From: Thalassospira lucentensis
Lineage (GTDB): Bacteria; Pseudomonadota; Alphaproteobacteria; Rhodospirillales; Thalassospiraceae
Assembly: GCF_011806425.1 (NCBI RefSeq)
Contig: NZ_JAATOV010000002.1
Span: forward strand, 372,001-436,000
DNA: 64,000 nucleotides
Reading direction: 5' to 3'
A model generated the notes under the pieces. That model searched no databases. It saw only the letters and a list, made by a program, of their open reading frames with translations, and was not told the origin of the DNA. A program made the translations under genes and the position numbers. Position 1 is the first letter of the stretch, and every line of letters begins with the position of its first letter. This document shows, piece by piece, positions 8,113 to 17,386 of this stretch.

Positions 8113-10272
8113 ATGGCCGAAGGTCAAGATATCACACCGACTGGATCAGGCGGGTCTGACGGCCCCGGCGGCGGTGCTGGCGGCGTGAGCATGGCTGGCC
8201 TTCAGGCGCGTGTTTCCTCTGCGCTTAAGCGTGGTGATATCGCAATGGCGCTTGGTTTCATCATGATCCTTGTGGTCATGATGTTCCCGATGCCGCCTTG
8301 GCTGCTTGATTTCATGTTGGCCCTTTCGATCAGCTTTTCCGTGCTGATCCTGATGACCTCGCTGTTTATCCAAAAGCCGCTTGAATTTAACTCCTTTCCG
8401 ATGATCCTTCTGGTCGCAACGTCGTTGCGACTTGCCCTTAACATCGCGACAACCCGCCTGATTTTAGGCCACGGGCACGAAGGCACCCATGCCGCCGGTG
8501 CCGTGATTGAGGCGTTCGGTAGTTTCCTGATTTCCGGGAACTTCGTGATCGGGATCATTGTGTTTGCCATTCTGGTGATCATTAACTTTGTCGTGATCAC
8601 CAAGGGTTCCGGGCGTATCGCCGAAGTCGCCGCCCGTTTCACCCTTGATGCCATGCCCGGCAAGCAAATGGCGATCGATGCCGATCTGTCATCTGGCCTG
8701 ATCAACGAAGAACAGGCAAAAGCACGCCGTAAAGAACTTGAAGACGAAAGTTCGTTCTTTGGGTCGATGGATGGTGCATCCAAATTCGTACGCGGTGATG
8801 CGGTCGCCGGTATTCTGATTACGTTCATTAACGTAATCGGTGGGATCATTATCGGTACCGCCCAAATGGGCTTGTCCCTTGGCGAGGCGACCGAAACCTA
8901 CACCATCCTGACGGTTGGCGATGGTCTGGTATCGCAAATCCCGGCTCTGATTGTTTCCACCGCTGCGGGTCTTTTGGTGACCAAGGGTGGTCTTGACGGG
9001 GCGACGGAAAAGGCCGTCTTTGGCCAAATCAGTAACTACCCCGCCGCAATCGGTGTTGCCGCGGCCTTGATGGGCGGCATGTCGCTTTTGCCCGGCATTC
9101 CAATGGTCTGGTTCTTGGGGCTTGCCATTGGGTTGGGCTATCTTGCCTATTACATGGGTAAGAAACAAAAAGACACCGCCAACCGTGCAATGGCACAGGA
9201 AACGCAGGCTGCCGCCGATGCCGCCGCACCACCGCCCGAAGAACCCATCGCCAATTCGCTGCGCATGGATTACGTGCGGCTTGAATTGGGCTATGGCTTG
9301 CTATCGCTCATCAGCACCGAACGCGGTCAGAAACTGACCGATCAGATTAAGGCCCTCCGCCGTCAGTTGGCCGGCGACATGGGCTTTGTCATGCCGTCTG
9401 TGCGTATTCAGGACAATATGCAACTACCCGCCAATACCTATGTGCTGCGGGTTAAGGAAATTGAAGCAGGCCGCGGTGACTTGCGTCCGAACATGTTGTT
9501 GGTCATGGACCCGCGCGGCGAGGAAATTACCCTGTCGGGCGAAAAAACCATGGAGCCGACCTTTAACCTGCCGGCCATGTGGATCGAACAGGGCATGAAA
9601 GAAGAAGCCATGTTCCGTGGCTATACGGTGGTGGATCCGCAAACCGTGATCACGACGCACATTACCGAAGTGATCAAGGACCACATGCCCGAACTTCTGT
9701 CCTATGCCGAAACCCAGAAACTGCTCGACGAACTCGACGAGGATCAGAAAAAACTGGTCGAAGACATCGTACCAAGCCTGGTTTCCGTTGGCGGTGTTCA
9801 GCGTGTCTTGCAAAACCTTCTGACCGAGCGCATTTCCATTCGCGATCTGCCGACCATTCTCGAAGGTGTGGCCGAGGCAACCGCCTTTACCCGCAACCCA
9901 ACCTTCATGACCGAACATGTGCGGTCCCGTTTGGCGCGCCAGCTTTCCGATGTGAACACCAACCACGAAGGCGTCATTCCGCTGGTGACCATGTCCCCGC
10001 AATGGGAACAGATTTTTGCTGAAAGTCTGGTTGGCTCGGGCGAGGAAAAACAGCTTTCCATTCCGCCAAGCCAGCTTCAAGAATTCATCAACAAAGTCCG
10101 TACCACATTTGAACGGTTGGGTATGATGGGGGAATCACCGGTTCTTCTGACCAGCCCGGGCATTCGTCCCTATGTGCGGTCCATCGTTGAACGTTTCCGC
10201 CCAAGCACGGTGGTTATGTCGCAAAACGAAATTCACCCCAAGGCACAACTTAAAACCCTGGGGCAGATTTAA
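8113..10272 (+). CDS. flhA: Flagellar export gate protein FlhA
   Basis: FlhA is the large inner-membrane component of the flagellar type III export gate; its cytoplasmic ring receives chaperone-substrate complexes. The 719-residue length is normal. The N-terminal half is a multi-span membrane domain (from about residue 44, roughly eight helices). It carries the FHIPEP-family loop RIAEVAARFTLDAMPGKQMAID near 175-195. The C-terminal half is soluble and ends MSQNEIHPKAQLKTLGQI. A Gly-rich leader (residues 10-25) precedes the first helix. The ribosome site is weak: AGGA lies about 15 bases before the ATG. It lies 83 bases after flbD, probably in the same operon. Confidence 0.96.
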   Translation: MAEGQDITPTGSGGSDGPGGGAGGVSMAGLQARVSSALKRGDIAMALGFIMILVVMMFPMPPWLLDFMLALSISFSVLILMTSLFIQKPLEFNSFPMILLVATSLRLALNIATTRLILGHGHEGTHAAGAVIEAFGSFLISGNFVIGIIVFAILVIINFVVITKGSGRIAEVAARFTLDAMPGKQMAIDADLSSGLINEEQAKARRKELEDESSFFGSMDGASKFVRGDAVAGILITFINVIGGIIIGTAQMGLSLGEATETYTILTVGDGLVSQIPALIVSTAAGLLVTKGGLDGATEKAVFGQISNYPAAIGVAAALMGGMSLLPGIPMVWFLGLAIGLGYLAYYMGKKQKDTANRAMAQETQAAADAAAPPPEEPIANSLRMDYVRLELGYGLLSLISTERGQKLTDQIKALRRQLAGDMGFVMPSVRIQDNMQLPANTYVLRVKEIEAGRGDLRPNMLLVMDPRGEEITLSGEKTMEPTFNLPAMWIEQGMKEEAMFRGYTVVDPQTVITTHITEVIKDHMPELLSYAETQKLLDELDEDQKKLVEDIVPSLVSVGGVQRVLQNLLTERISIRDLPTILEGVAEATAFTRNPTFMTEHVRSRLARQLSDVNTNHEGVIPLVTMSPQWEQIFAESLVGSGEEKQLSIPPSQLQEFINKVRTTFERLGMMGESPVLLTSPGIRPYVRSIVERFRPSTVVMSQNEIHPKAQLKTLGQI

Positions 10273-10329
10273 TGATGTGTATCGTGATCACACGCCCGTT
10301 TTCGGGCTCAGCCAGTCAGGAGGGTTTGA

Positions 10330-11316
10330 ATGCGTCTTAAGACATTTACAGCCCCCACCATGACAGAAGCCATGGCGCTGGTGAAAGAGCATATGGGCTC
10401 TGATGCCATCATTGTATCGACCCAAGATATCCCCGGAAGTGGTGTGCGCCTGACGGCAGCACTCGATCATGATCCTGATTTCGATGCTGGCGATGACGGT
10501 GCACCTACCCCGGCCCTGCAAGAACAGCTTGATGTCGCGACCGATGCGTTAACCCGGCATAACTTTCCTGAACGGTTGCGTATCCGCCTTGTCGATCTGA
10601 TGGCGCGCGAAACCGCGGCAGCATCAGCCCAGCAATTGTTGGCCGGCGCCCTTGACGAAATTTTTGATTTCTCGCCGCTGCCTGAAAAAAATACGCCGCG
10701 CGCACTGGCCTTTGTCGGCCCACCGGGATCGGGAAAAACCTTGGCCGTTGCCAAAACCGCCGCCCGGGCCGTGATGAAAAAACGCAAAGTTGCCGTGATC
10801 ACGACCGATTATAAGCGGGCCGGTGGCGTTGCCCAATTATCGGCATTCACGCGGATTTTGAATATTGATCTGGTTCAGGCCAAATCGGCCGAGGAACTCA
10901 AAGCGCGATTTGCCGAAATTCGCGATGCCGACATGATCCTGATTGATACGGCAAGCTGCAATCCGTATCTCGAAAGTGATATTGGCACGCTTTGTGATTT
11001 CTTATCATCCATTCCCAGCGAAACCATTTTGGTTAACCCGGCGGGAATTGATGCCGATGAGTCTGCGGATATCGCCAATGCCTTTGCCGATGGCGGTGCG
11101 ACCCGTATAATGATATCACGCCTTGATGTTGCTGCCCGCCTTGGCGGTGCGCTATATGGGGCGGATTCAGGAAATCTTTCTCTTTGTAATGTAAGTATGA
11201 CGCCACAGGTTGCAGACGGTCTGACAGCGCTTAGTCCCCTTGCCCTGGCCAAACTTCTCATACCGTCCCATCGCGCCAACACCGCGAAACCGAGCTTCTC
11301 CGAGGTCATGAAATGA
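10330..11316 (+). CDS. flhF: Flagellar biosynthesis GTPase FlhF
   Basis: FlhF is an SRP-family GTPase that sets the place and number of polar flagella. The product has 328 residues: a short N-terminal part (MRLKTFTAPTMTEAMALVKEHMG is the typical FlhF start), then a GTPase domain. The domain has a P-loop GPPGSGKT near residue 134, TTDYKRAG, and ILIDTASCNP where most FlhF proteins have DTAGR. The substitution at this DxxG-like site is unusual and may affect GTP hydrolysis. The gene overlaps flhG by four bases (ATGA), so the two are translationally coupled. Identity is secure; activity is uncertain because of the altered motif. Confidence 0.88.
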   Translation: MRLKTFTAPTMTEAMALVKEHMGSDAIIVSTQDIPGSGVRLTAALDHDPDFDAGDDGAPTPALQEQLDVATDALTRHNFPERLRIRLVDLMARETAAASAQQLLAGALDEIFDFSPLPEKNTPRALAFVGPPGSGKTLAVAKTAARAVMKKRKVAVITTDYKRAGGVAQLSAFTRILNIDLVQAKSAEELKARFAEIRDADMILIDTASCNPYLESDIGTLCDFLSSIPSETILVNPAGIDADESADIANAFADGGATRIMISRLDVAARLGGALYGADSGNLSLCNVSMTPQVADGLTALSPLALAKLLIPSHRANTAKPSFSEVMK

Positions 11317-12101
11317 CGACCAAGTCCGATGCCACTCCAAAATCTGCCCCGCGCACCAGAGGCCGCAATGTTCTTGCCGTCGCATCTGGCAAAGGCGGCG
11401 TGGGCAAGACATGGTTTTCCATTACCCTGACCCATGCCATGGTTCTCGAAGGCCAAAAGGCATTGCTGTTTGATGGCGATCTTGGCCTTGCCAATATTGA
11501 TATTCAGCTTGGCCTGATGCCAAAGCACGATCTGGGCGGTGTTATTTCCGGTCGTATTGGCCTGAAAGATGCGGTAACCAAATTCCCAGACGGCGGTTTT
11601 GACATCATTGCCGGGCGCAGCGGTTCGGGCAGCCTTGCCAATCTTCCGGCTACCCGCCTGCAAGCCCTGTCCGATGATCTGATCCAGACCGGGAAATCCT
11701 ATGACAAGGTCCTGATTGATCTTGGTGCAGGTGTTGATCAGGGCGTGCGCCAAATGACTGGCCTTGCCAACACGGTTATTGTCATCACCAATGGCGACCC
11801 AACTTCGTTGACGGATGCCTATGCCTTTATCAAAATCACACATATGGCCCGCCCGAAAACCGACATTCGGGTTGTGGTTAATATGGCCAAGGACACCAAA
11901 GAAGGTCAGGCGATCTATAATAAGCTGCTAAAAGCATGCGAAGGCTTCTTGAAAATCTCGCCGCCTTTGCTGGGTGTTGTACGTGCCGATCCGAAGGTGT
12001 CAGAATGCATTCGCAACCAAACACCGCTTTTGATGCGCCATCCAAATTGTGATGCCGCCCGCGATATAGAGGCCATCGCCCAATCCCTGCTTGAGGAATA
12101 A
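11313..12101 (+). CDS. flhG: Flagellar number regulator FlhG (MinD-like ATPase)
   Basis: This ParA/MinD-family ATPase partners FlhF and limits flagellar number. The 262-residue product opens with a basic leader, then the deviant Walker A motif GKGGVGKT near residue 29. LLFDGDLGLANIDIQLG (Walker A' and switch region) and KVLIDLGAGVD follow. Overlap with flhF by four bases supports joint function. The N-terminal DQAxxLR motif used by some FlhG proteins to stimulate FlhF is not visible. The C-terminal membrane-targeting helix is not obvious from reading. Good confidence for the family and, from context, for FlhG. Confidence 0.9.
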   Translation: MTTKSDATPKSAPRTRGRNVLAVASGKGGVGKTWFSITLTHAMVLEGQKALLFDGDLGLANIDIQLGLMPKHDLGGVISGRIGLKDAVTKFPDGGFDIIAGRSGSGSLANLPATRLQALSDDLIQTGKSYDKVLIDLGAGVDQGVRQMTGLANTVIVITNGDPTSLTDAYAFIKITHMARPKTDIRVVVNMAKDTKEGQAIYNKLLKACEGFLKISPPLLGVVRADPKVSECIRNQTPLLMRHPNCDAARDIEAIAQSLLEE

Positions 12102-12107
12102 TTTGCC

Positions 12108-13748
12108 ATGACCCTGCCGCCGCAAGCCATATCGCCAGGACCCAGTGTCGGCGGACAGGCGTCGGCAGGCACCACCGGCCAAGGCGGGCAGCCCGCAACC
12201 CCGGCACAAGTAACCGGCACCGTCACCAACGCAACGTCGCAACAAGCGGCCGCTGCCCTGGCAAAACTGCCGGTCGAAGCCCTTCTTCAAGCCGCAATAC
12301 GATCGCAGTCGGGAAACCAAGTAACCCTTGCCACGGCCTTGGGGCAGGTCACGCTTAAACTCCCGACCCCGCTTCCTGCCAATTTAGGGGATCTGATCTG
12401 GGCCCGCATTCCCAGTGGTAATCAGGCGGCGACCACCGGCACCACGGCAAACCCGACCGATGGCCTGCGCCTGCAACTGTTGCCCCAAACGCTGACCCCC
12501 GGTGCAAGTGGCCCCGGAACGGCCATTGCCGCGGGCAACATCACCGGCAGCAGCCTGACACCCGGCCAGACATTTTCGGCTGTCACCACATCGGCCCTGA
12601 CCATGCCCAACGGAACGCAGCTTCCGGCTGGCAGCCAGACACAGGTGATCTTCTTGGGTCAGGGCACGGTCACTGCCCAACAGGCAGCACAGGCCTTAAA
12701 TACCGCGTCCGGTGCCACTGCGGCCGCCGGAACGGCGGGAACGGCTAGTGCGGCCACCGCAACCGCCACATTGACCACAGCGCCCAATCAAGCCGCCATC
12801 CTGCAAGGCGGCGGACAATCCGCGCCCACACTGCTTTTGACCGGTACCGTCCTGCCCCCCAACAGCGCCGAAGCCAAAATGCTGCCCAACGGCTTTACCG
12901 CCTTGCGCACATCGGCTGGCATTGTCGGCATCAAATTGCCCACACCGGCACCAACGGGTGCCACGCTTTCATTTGGCGTTGATGCGGCGGGCACGGGCCG
13001 GGTGGCAACGTCCATGCCCATGAGCGAGGCTGACTTGATCGCACGCGGGCAAAATGCCGCCCTTTCGCGCGATTGGGGCAGCTTGCAACAAGCGCTGAGC
13101 ACCTTGCAGCAACATGATCCCGGTGCGGCAATGTCGCTAATGAATAATCTGCCGCAGCCGGGGCCGAAACTGACCGCGACGATGATGTTCTTCTTTGCCG
13201 CGATGACCGGCCCAAATGGCAGCTTACGTGGCTGGATCGGGGATCGTGCCGCCAACAGCCTGGCGGGCCTTGGCGATGCGGATGGGCCGGGCGGGCTTAA
13301 ACGCCTTGATGGTGACTTTGGTCATCTGCGGGGCATGGCGGCGGATGAACGTCCCGATGGTTGGCGCGTGATGGCGATGCCATTTAATATGGGCGACAAA
13401 ATCGAACAGCTGCAATTGGGCTGGCGTCACGGCAATCAGGAAAATGAAAATGGCGAAAAGGAAGATCCAGGCACCCGCTTTTTGCTCGACCTTTCCTTTA
13501 GCGAGGTGGGCCACACCCAACTTGATGGGCTGGTCAAAGGCGAAGACAACAAGTTTGACCTGATCATCCGTACCGAAAATCCATTAAAGCCCGAAAACCG
13601 TGACGATATCCGTGGCATTTTCCGCGATGCGCTGCAAATCTCTGGCTATAAGGGGAATATGGTGTTTCAGGATGGCTCACGCTTTGTCGAAATTGATCCC
13701 ATCCCGGATGACGATGGCCCCAATTCCCATCACGGGATCGAGGCATAA
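12108..13748 (+). CDS. Probable FliK-like hook-length control protein
   Basis: The 546-residue protein has a long Ala/Gly/Thr/Pro/Gln-rich N-terminal half (to about residue 290) and a more ordered C-terminal part. Residues about 455-535 (LSFSEVGHTQLDGLVKGEDN, then KFDLIIRTENPLKPENRDDI and DALQISGYKGNMVFQDG) resemble the strand-strand-helix layout of the FliK substrate-switch domain, which typically reads LG.v.v.l..d and ends in a helix. Composition and position, six bases after flhG, also fit FliK. FliK senses hook length and changes export specificity. No motif proves it, so no symbol is given. It could instead be a conserved Rhodospirillales flagellar protein of unknown role. Confidence 0.5.
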   Translation: MTLPPQAISPGPSVGGQASAGTTGQGGQPATPAQVTGTVTNATSQQAAAALAKLPVEALLQAAIRSQSGNQVTLATALGQVTLKLPTPLPANLGDLIWARIPSGNQAATTGTTANPTDGLRLQLLPQTLTPGASGPGTAIAAGNITGSSLTPGQTFSAVTTSALTMPNGTQLPAGSQTQVIFLGQGTVTAQQAAQALNTASGATAAAGTAGTASAATATATLTTAPNQAAILQGGGQSAPTLLLTGTVLPPNSAEAKMLPNGFTALRTSAGIVGIKLPTPAPTGATLSFGVDAAGTGRVATSMPMSEADLIARGQNAALSRDWGSLQQALSTLQQHDPGAAMSLMNNLPQPGPKLTATMMFFFAAMTGPNGSLRGWIGDRAANSLAGLGDADGPGGLKRLDGDFGHLRGMAADERPDGWRVMAMPFNMGDKIEQLQLGWRHGNQENENGEKEDPGTRFLLDLSFSEVGHTQLDGLVKGEDNKFDLIIRTENPLKPENRDDIRGIFRDALQISGYKGNMVFQDGSRFVEIDPIPDDDGPNSHHGIEA

Positions 13749-13790
13749 TCACCGCCCCACACAGCCCCTTTGAAATGAAGCCTTTTACCA

Positions 13791-14249
13791 ATGCATGGCA
13801 ACACGTATTCTATGCGTTCATCGTGGCACAACAACGGTTACCAAGACATGCTTGAAATCTTCCAGCGGCGCAACCTGATCCTGACCGAACCCAATCCAGG
13901 CCCGCAGATTGATTATGTCGTGACACTGCAAAGCAACCTGACCGGGACGCAAAACGTCTTTCCGGCCCGGATGACACTACGCTATGTGCCTGATCGTTTG
14001 ATCCTGAAAACCGGTGCGCTGGCCGACTATTACACCGAAATTTCCAATATACCGTTTGAAAATTTTGAAAGTGCCGCCGTTCTATTGATGGATGATTTCA
14101 ACAACGAACTCGTGCCGCGCTGGATCAGTTTGCGCCTCAGCAAACAAACAGCCGATAACGATCAAATCTTCCACCATGAGACCGCCCTTGAAGACCGCCA
14201 GCCCAAATGGGGCAACCCGCGTCTTTTGGATCGGCTGGAACGCTATTAA
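13791..14249 (+). CDS. Conserved hypothetical protein at end of flagellar block
   Basis: A protein of 152 residues with no signal peptide, membrane segment or motif I recognise. It reads as a mixed alpha/beta soluble domain: LEIFQRRNLILTEP, then a strand-rich core with DYVVTLQSNLTGTQNVFPARMT, RYVPDRLILKT and VPRWISLRLSK. It lies 42 bases after the FliK-like gene, in the same direction, and is probably co-transcribed. An alternative start is the ATG at 13812 (MRSSWHNNGYQDML); neither has a clear ribosome site. Context suggests a link to motility, but no function can be assigned. Confidence 0.6.
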   Translation: MHGNTYSMRSSWHNNGYQDMLEIFQRRNLILTEPNPGPQIDYVVTLQSNLTGTQNVFPARMTLRYVPDRLILKTGALADYYTEISNIPFENFESAAVLLMDDFNNELVPRWISLRLSKQTADNDQIFHHETALEDRQPKWGNPRLLDRLERY

Positions 14250-14277
14250 GGTTGCTGAACCTTGGGTCTTAGACGCC

Positions 14278-14832
14278 CTAGCGAAACGGGTTACCGTGCA
14301 CCCATTGGGTCAGTGAATATCGAAGACCCGCCGTGGTCGGTGCGACCCGATGCAAAACAAAACTCGGAAAGAAAATCGCCGTCCCGCGTGTCATCGGTGC
14401 ATCAATCACATTGCCCGACGGGTTAAGCTGCAACAACCCACCTTCATAATCGTCAGGTTCAGACAGCTGGATCACAAGGGTTAACTTGCGACGCTTGGCA
14501 ACTTCAGATGCCCCAGTATCGCTGTGCCAGTCATAATGACCGCGGCGATCCCCAGAATAGCATGCAATCTGCGCATCTTCGGCAAAATCGGTCAGGGAAA
14601 AGTCAAACACATTCCGGTTTACCTCTGCGACCAGATCAATGATCCGACGCGAAACTTCCGGCTCTTGTTCTTCGTTAAACCAGGTGATTTTGGAACGACG
14701 AATATGGCTGGCAGATTGACCTTGCACAAGGCCGCCTTCATCCATTTCATCGGCAAACCCTGCGATCAAACGTTCACAGGTTGCTGTGTCCAATGCGTTT
14801 GGGACGATTGCATACATTTCTTCAGGAAACAT
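14278..14832 (-). CDS. 2OG-Fe(II) oxygenase (PKHD-type hydroxylase-like)
   Basis: This is a member of the prolyl-4-hydroxylase-like 2-oxoglutarate/Fe(II) dioxygenases, close in style to PiuC/YbiX. The iron ligands are visible as H103 and D105 (HYDWHSDTG) and H161 (SFVLHRVAPTT), with R171 in place to bind 2-oxoglutarate. The start was set at the ATG preceded by GGAGA nine bases upstream. A longer frame reaches 14940 but its extra 36 residues look non-coding. The substrate is unknown; PiuC-type genes often sit by siderophore receptors, but none is present here. It stands alone, convergent with the flagellar block. Confidence 0.85.
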   Translation of the reverse strand: MFPEEMYAIVPNALDTATCERLIAGFADEMDEGGLVQGQSASHIRRSKITWFNEEQEPEVSRRIIDLVAEVNRNVFDFSLTDFAEDAQIACYSGDRRGHYDWHSDTGASEVAKRRKLTLVIQLSEPDDYEGGLLQLNPSGNVIDAPMTRGTAIFFPSFVLHRVAPTTAGLRYSLTQWVHGNPFR

Positions 14833-14963
14833 GCACGACATTCTCCGTGCCGCGTGGGCCACTTGATGGAATGCATCACGCCCAAGACAATTCTTTGCGG
14901 TAATGATGCTATAGGGCCAAACGACCCGATTTACCAGCAATTTAAGCGCACGAAAGGCTGTGC

Positions 14964-15680
14964 TTAATCAAGCGAAATCACCCTGCCATGTGCGGCCTGA
15001 GCATCTTCTGGGTCGTGGGTAACCATCAAAGTCGGCAGATGATTTTGCCGTGCAAGATCAAACACAAAAGATTTGATCTGATCGCGCAGATCACTATCAA
15101 GTTTTGAAAACGGCTCATCAAGCAACAAGGCACCCGGTTGGGATAACAACACCCGCATCAAGGCCACCCGTGCGCGCTGCCCCCCTGATAAGGTCGCCGG
15201 GTCGCGGTCGGCAAATTCGGCCAACCCGGCACTTTCAAGGGCATTGTCAATCCGGGCCTTACGTTCGGCCCGGCCCTTGATCGATGCAGGCAAGGCAAAG
15301 GCCAAATTGCCGCCAACCGACAAATGCGGAAACAGCAAATCATCCTGAAACAAAATGCCCACATGCCGGTCCTGTGGCGCCAAACCATCCAAGACGCGAC
15401 CATTCAGGCGCACAGCGCCCTGAACGTCAAAGGCGGCAGGCAATGTGCCGCATATATGCCCCAGCAAGCTTGATTTACCCGAACCACTTGGCCCCATCAG
15501 GGTCACGATCTCGCCCGGTGCGATCACAAGATCAAGATCAACCAACACCCGATCACCCAATCGAATGGCAATATCACAAAGCTCAAGCCCGTCTTGTCCG
15601 TGCTGTGCGTGCTGTGCGTGCTGTGCGTGTTGCGACTTTGATGCTTCTGGCGTTTGTGATGTGGTCATGCTGTCCTTCAT
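14964..15680 (-). CDS. ABC transporter ATP-binding protein (YnjD/ThiQ-like)
   Basis: This is the ATPase of an importer whose permease and binding protein are encoded just upstream. The 238 residues show Walker A GPSGSGKSS, the ABC signature LSGGQRARVAL, Walker B LLLDEPFSKLD and the switch His in MVTHDPEDA. The N-terminus carries a triple HAQ repeat (HAQHAQHAQHGQ), encoded by a 9-bp tandem repeat, which is not part of the ABC fold and could be a slippage tract or a metal-binding His tail. The start overlaps the permease stop by four bases (ATGA). The family imports thiamine or related small solutes; the real substrate here is unproven. Confidence 0.9.
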   Translation of the reverse strand: MKDSMTTSQTPEASKSQHAQHAQHAQHGQDGLELCDIAIRLGDRVLVDLDLVIAPGEIVTLMGPSGSGKSSLLGHICGTLPAAFDVQGAVRLNGRVLDGLAPQDRHVGILFQDDLLFPHLSVGGNLAFALPASIKGRAERKARIDNALESAGLAEFADRDPATLSGGQRARVALMRVLLSQPGALLLDEPFSKLDSDLRDQIKSFVFDLARQNHLPTLMVTHDPEDAQAAHGRVISLD

Positions 15681-17380
15681 GTCGCGTTATTCCCGCCCCT
15701 GTCACCCATACCGCCCATACCACGACGCTTGGCAAACACCACGGCCGGGATCAGCAAGGCAAAGGCAAACCCGGCAAAGGGCAACAACATCTGCAATAGC
15801 CCATAAATCCCGATCATCCGGCGGTCCCCACCCGCCGCCAGTGCCACGGCCTCGGTCGTGACGGTTGCAAACCGCCCTGCCCCAATCAAAAGGGTTGGTA
15901 AGTATTGCCCGACCGTCACCGCAAGACCAACCGCCATCGCGGTCAGAACAGCACGGGTCAGCAACGGCAATCGTACTTGCCAAAACACCCGGGTCGGCGA
16001 CGCGCCAAGACAAAGTGCGGTTTGCCCATAGCGCGGATCAAGGGCACGAAACGGATCAGACAGCGACAAAAACACATAGGGCAGCACAAACACAAGGTGC
16101 ACCAGAACCACCGAGGTTAAAGTGCGTTCCAAGCCGATAAGGGTGAAAAACACCTGCAGCCCAAACATGAAACTAATTTGTGGCACCAACAGCGGCAGGT
16201 AAATTAGCCACATTACCGCTTTATGCCGCCGCAATCCCCGCCGCACTTCGTTTTCGAGGCATCCCAAAACCAGTGCCACCGCAATCAAAACACTCGGCAC
16301 ACCGATCATCAGTGTCACCAAAAGGCTGTCACCTAGCGCACCGAACTCCCGCCCCCAAAGACGCAGGCTGAAATTGCGCGGCAAAATATCGGGGAATGCC
16401 CAAAACCCGGCGATGCTCCACATAAACAGCACCACCAAACCAAGGATCACCGCCCCAACCGCAATGATCGCCAGCCCCGCGCCGACGTGACGTAACCAAC
16501 CATCATGGGCAAGGCGCCGACCATCGACCATTGCACGACGCCCGAGAACACCGATGATCTTTTCTGCGCTAAGCCACACCGCCATCGCAATCAAAACGAG
16601 GGCCAATTGCAAAACCGCACCGCTTGACGCCATAAAACGTTTGGCCAAATCCGGGTCCGACAACCATCCCAAAATGCGCACGGCCAATGGGGCGGGCGTT
16701 GTCGGGCCCAAGATAATGGCCACATCAACAACTGATGTTGAATAGGCCAGAACCGCCAAAACCGGCAGGCGAATTTGCGGATAAATGCGTGGCAAGGTCG
16801 CCTTGAACCAACCGGTAATTCGACCATAGCCAAGGCTTGCCGTGACCTGTGCAGTCCGCTCCGTATCGGCTTGCGGCAAGGCTGCCAACGTCATTAAAAA
16901 CAGAAACGGAATTTCCTTGGTCACAAGCCCGATGACCATCGCGATCCCCAAGGGATCATGAAGGATCGCCAATTCTGGCGGTCGGTCCCATCCCATAAAT
17001 GGTGCCACTAAACGCGCCATCCAGCCCGATGGCGCAATCAGGAACGCCAAACCAAACGCGGCTGTTGCATGTGGGACCGATAGAATTGGTGACAATAGGC
17101 GCTGCACAGCGCGAAAAATGCGCGTTCCTTGCCACGCGGCACAAAACAGCATCACAATCGCAACAGAAATCGCTGTTGCCGCAAGGCCATTAAACAACGA
17201 CAACCGAACCGATTGCCAAAGCCCCGGCTGGGCCAGCAAAGCCCGCCAAGGATCAAGACTGGCACCGTCCCCGCCAAGGGCCGGTAAAATGCCAAAGGAC
17301 GGCAAAAACGTTCCGATCAGCCCGGCAGTCACCGGGCCGACCATAAAAACAAGTGTCAGGATCGGGAAAAGCCGAAGCAT
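15677..17380 (-). CDS. ABC transporter permease, fused two-domain (YnjC/ThiP-like)
   Basis: An inner-membrane permease of 567 residues with about twelve hydrophobic helices in two halves. Each half carries a binding-protein-dependent transport domain. The cytoplasmic EAA-like loops that contact the ATPase are visible near residue 190 (TASLGYGRITGWFKATLP) and near residue 465 (LCLGASPTRVFWQVRLPL). Such fused permeases are typical of iron(III), thiamine and YnjC-type importers. It lies between the binding-protein gene (6-base gap) and the ATPase gene (4-base overlap), so the three form one operon. Confidence 0.9.
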   Translation of the reverse strand: MLRLFPILTLVFMVGPVTAGLIGTFLPSFGILPALGGDGASLDPWRALLAQPGLWQSVRLSLFNGLAATAISVAIVMLFCAAWQGTRIFRAVQRLLSPILSVPHATAAFGLAFLIAPSGWMARLVAPFMGWDRPPELAILHDPLGIAMVIGLVTKEIPFLFLMTLAALPQADTERTAQVTASLGYGRITGWFKATLPRIYPQIRLPVLAVLAYSTSVVDVAIILGPTTPAPLAVRILGWLSDPDLAKRFMASSGAVLQLALVLIAMAVWLSAEKIIGVLGRRAMVDGRRLAHDGWLRHVGAGLAIIAVGAVILGLVVLFMWSIAGFWAFPDILPRNFSLRLWGREFGALGDSLLVTLMIGVPSVLIAVALVLGCLENEVRRGLRRHKAVMWLIYLPLLVPQISFMFGLQVFFTLIGLERTLTSVVLVHLVFVLPYVFLSLSDPFRALDPRYGQTALCLGASPTRVFWQVRLPLLTRAVLTAMAVGLAVTVGQYLPTLLIGAGRFATVTTEAVALAAGGDRRMIGIYGLLQMLLPFAGFAFALLIPAVVFAKRRGMGGMGDRGGNNAT

Positions 17381-17386
17381 CCGCGA

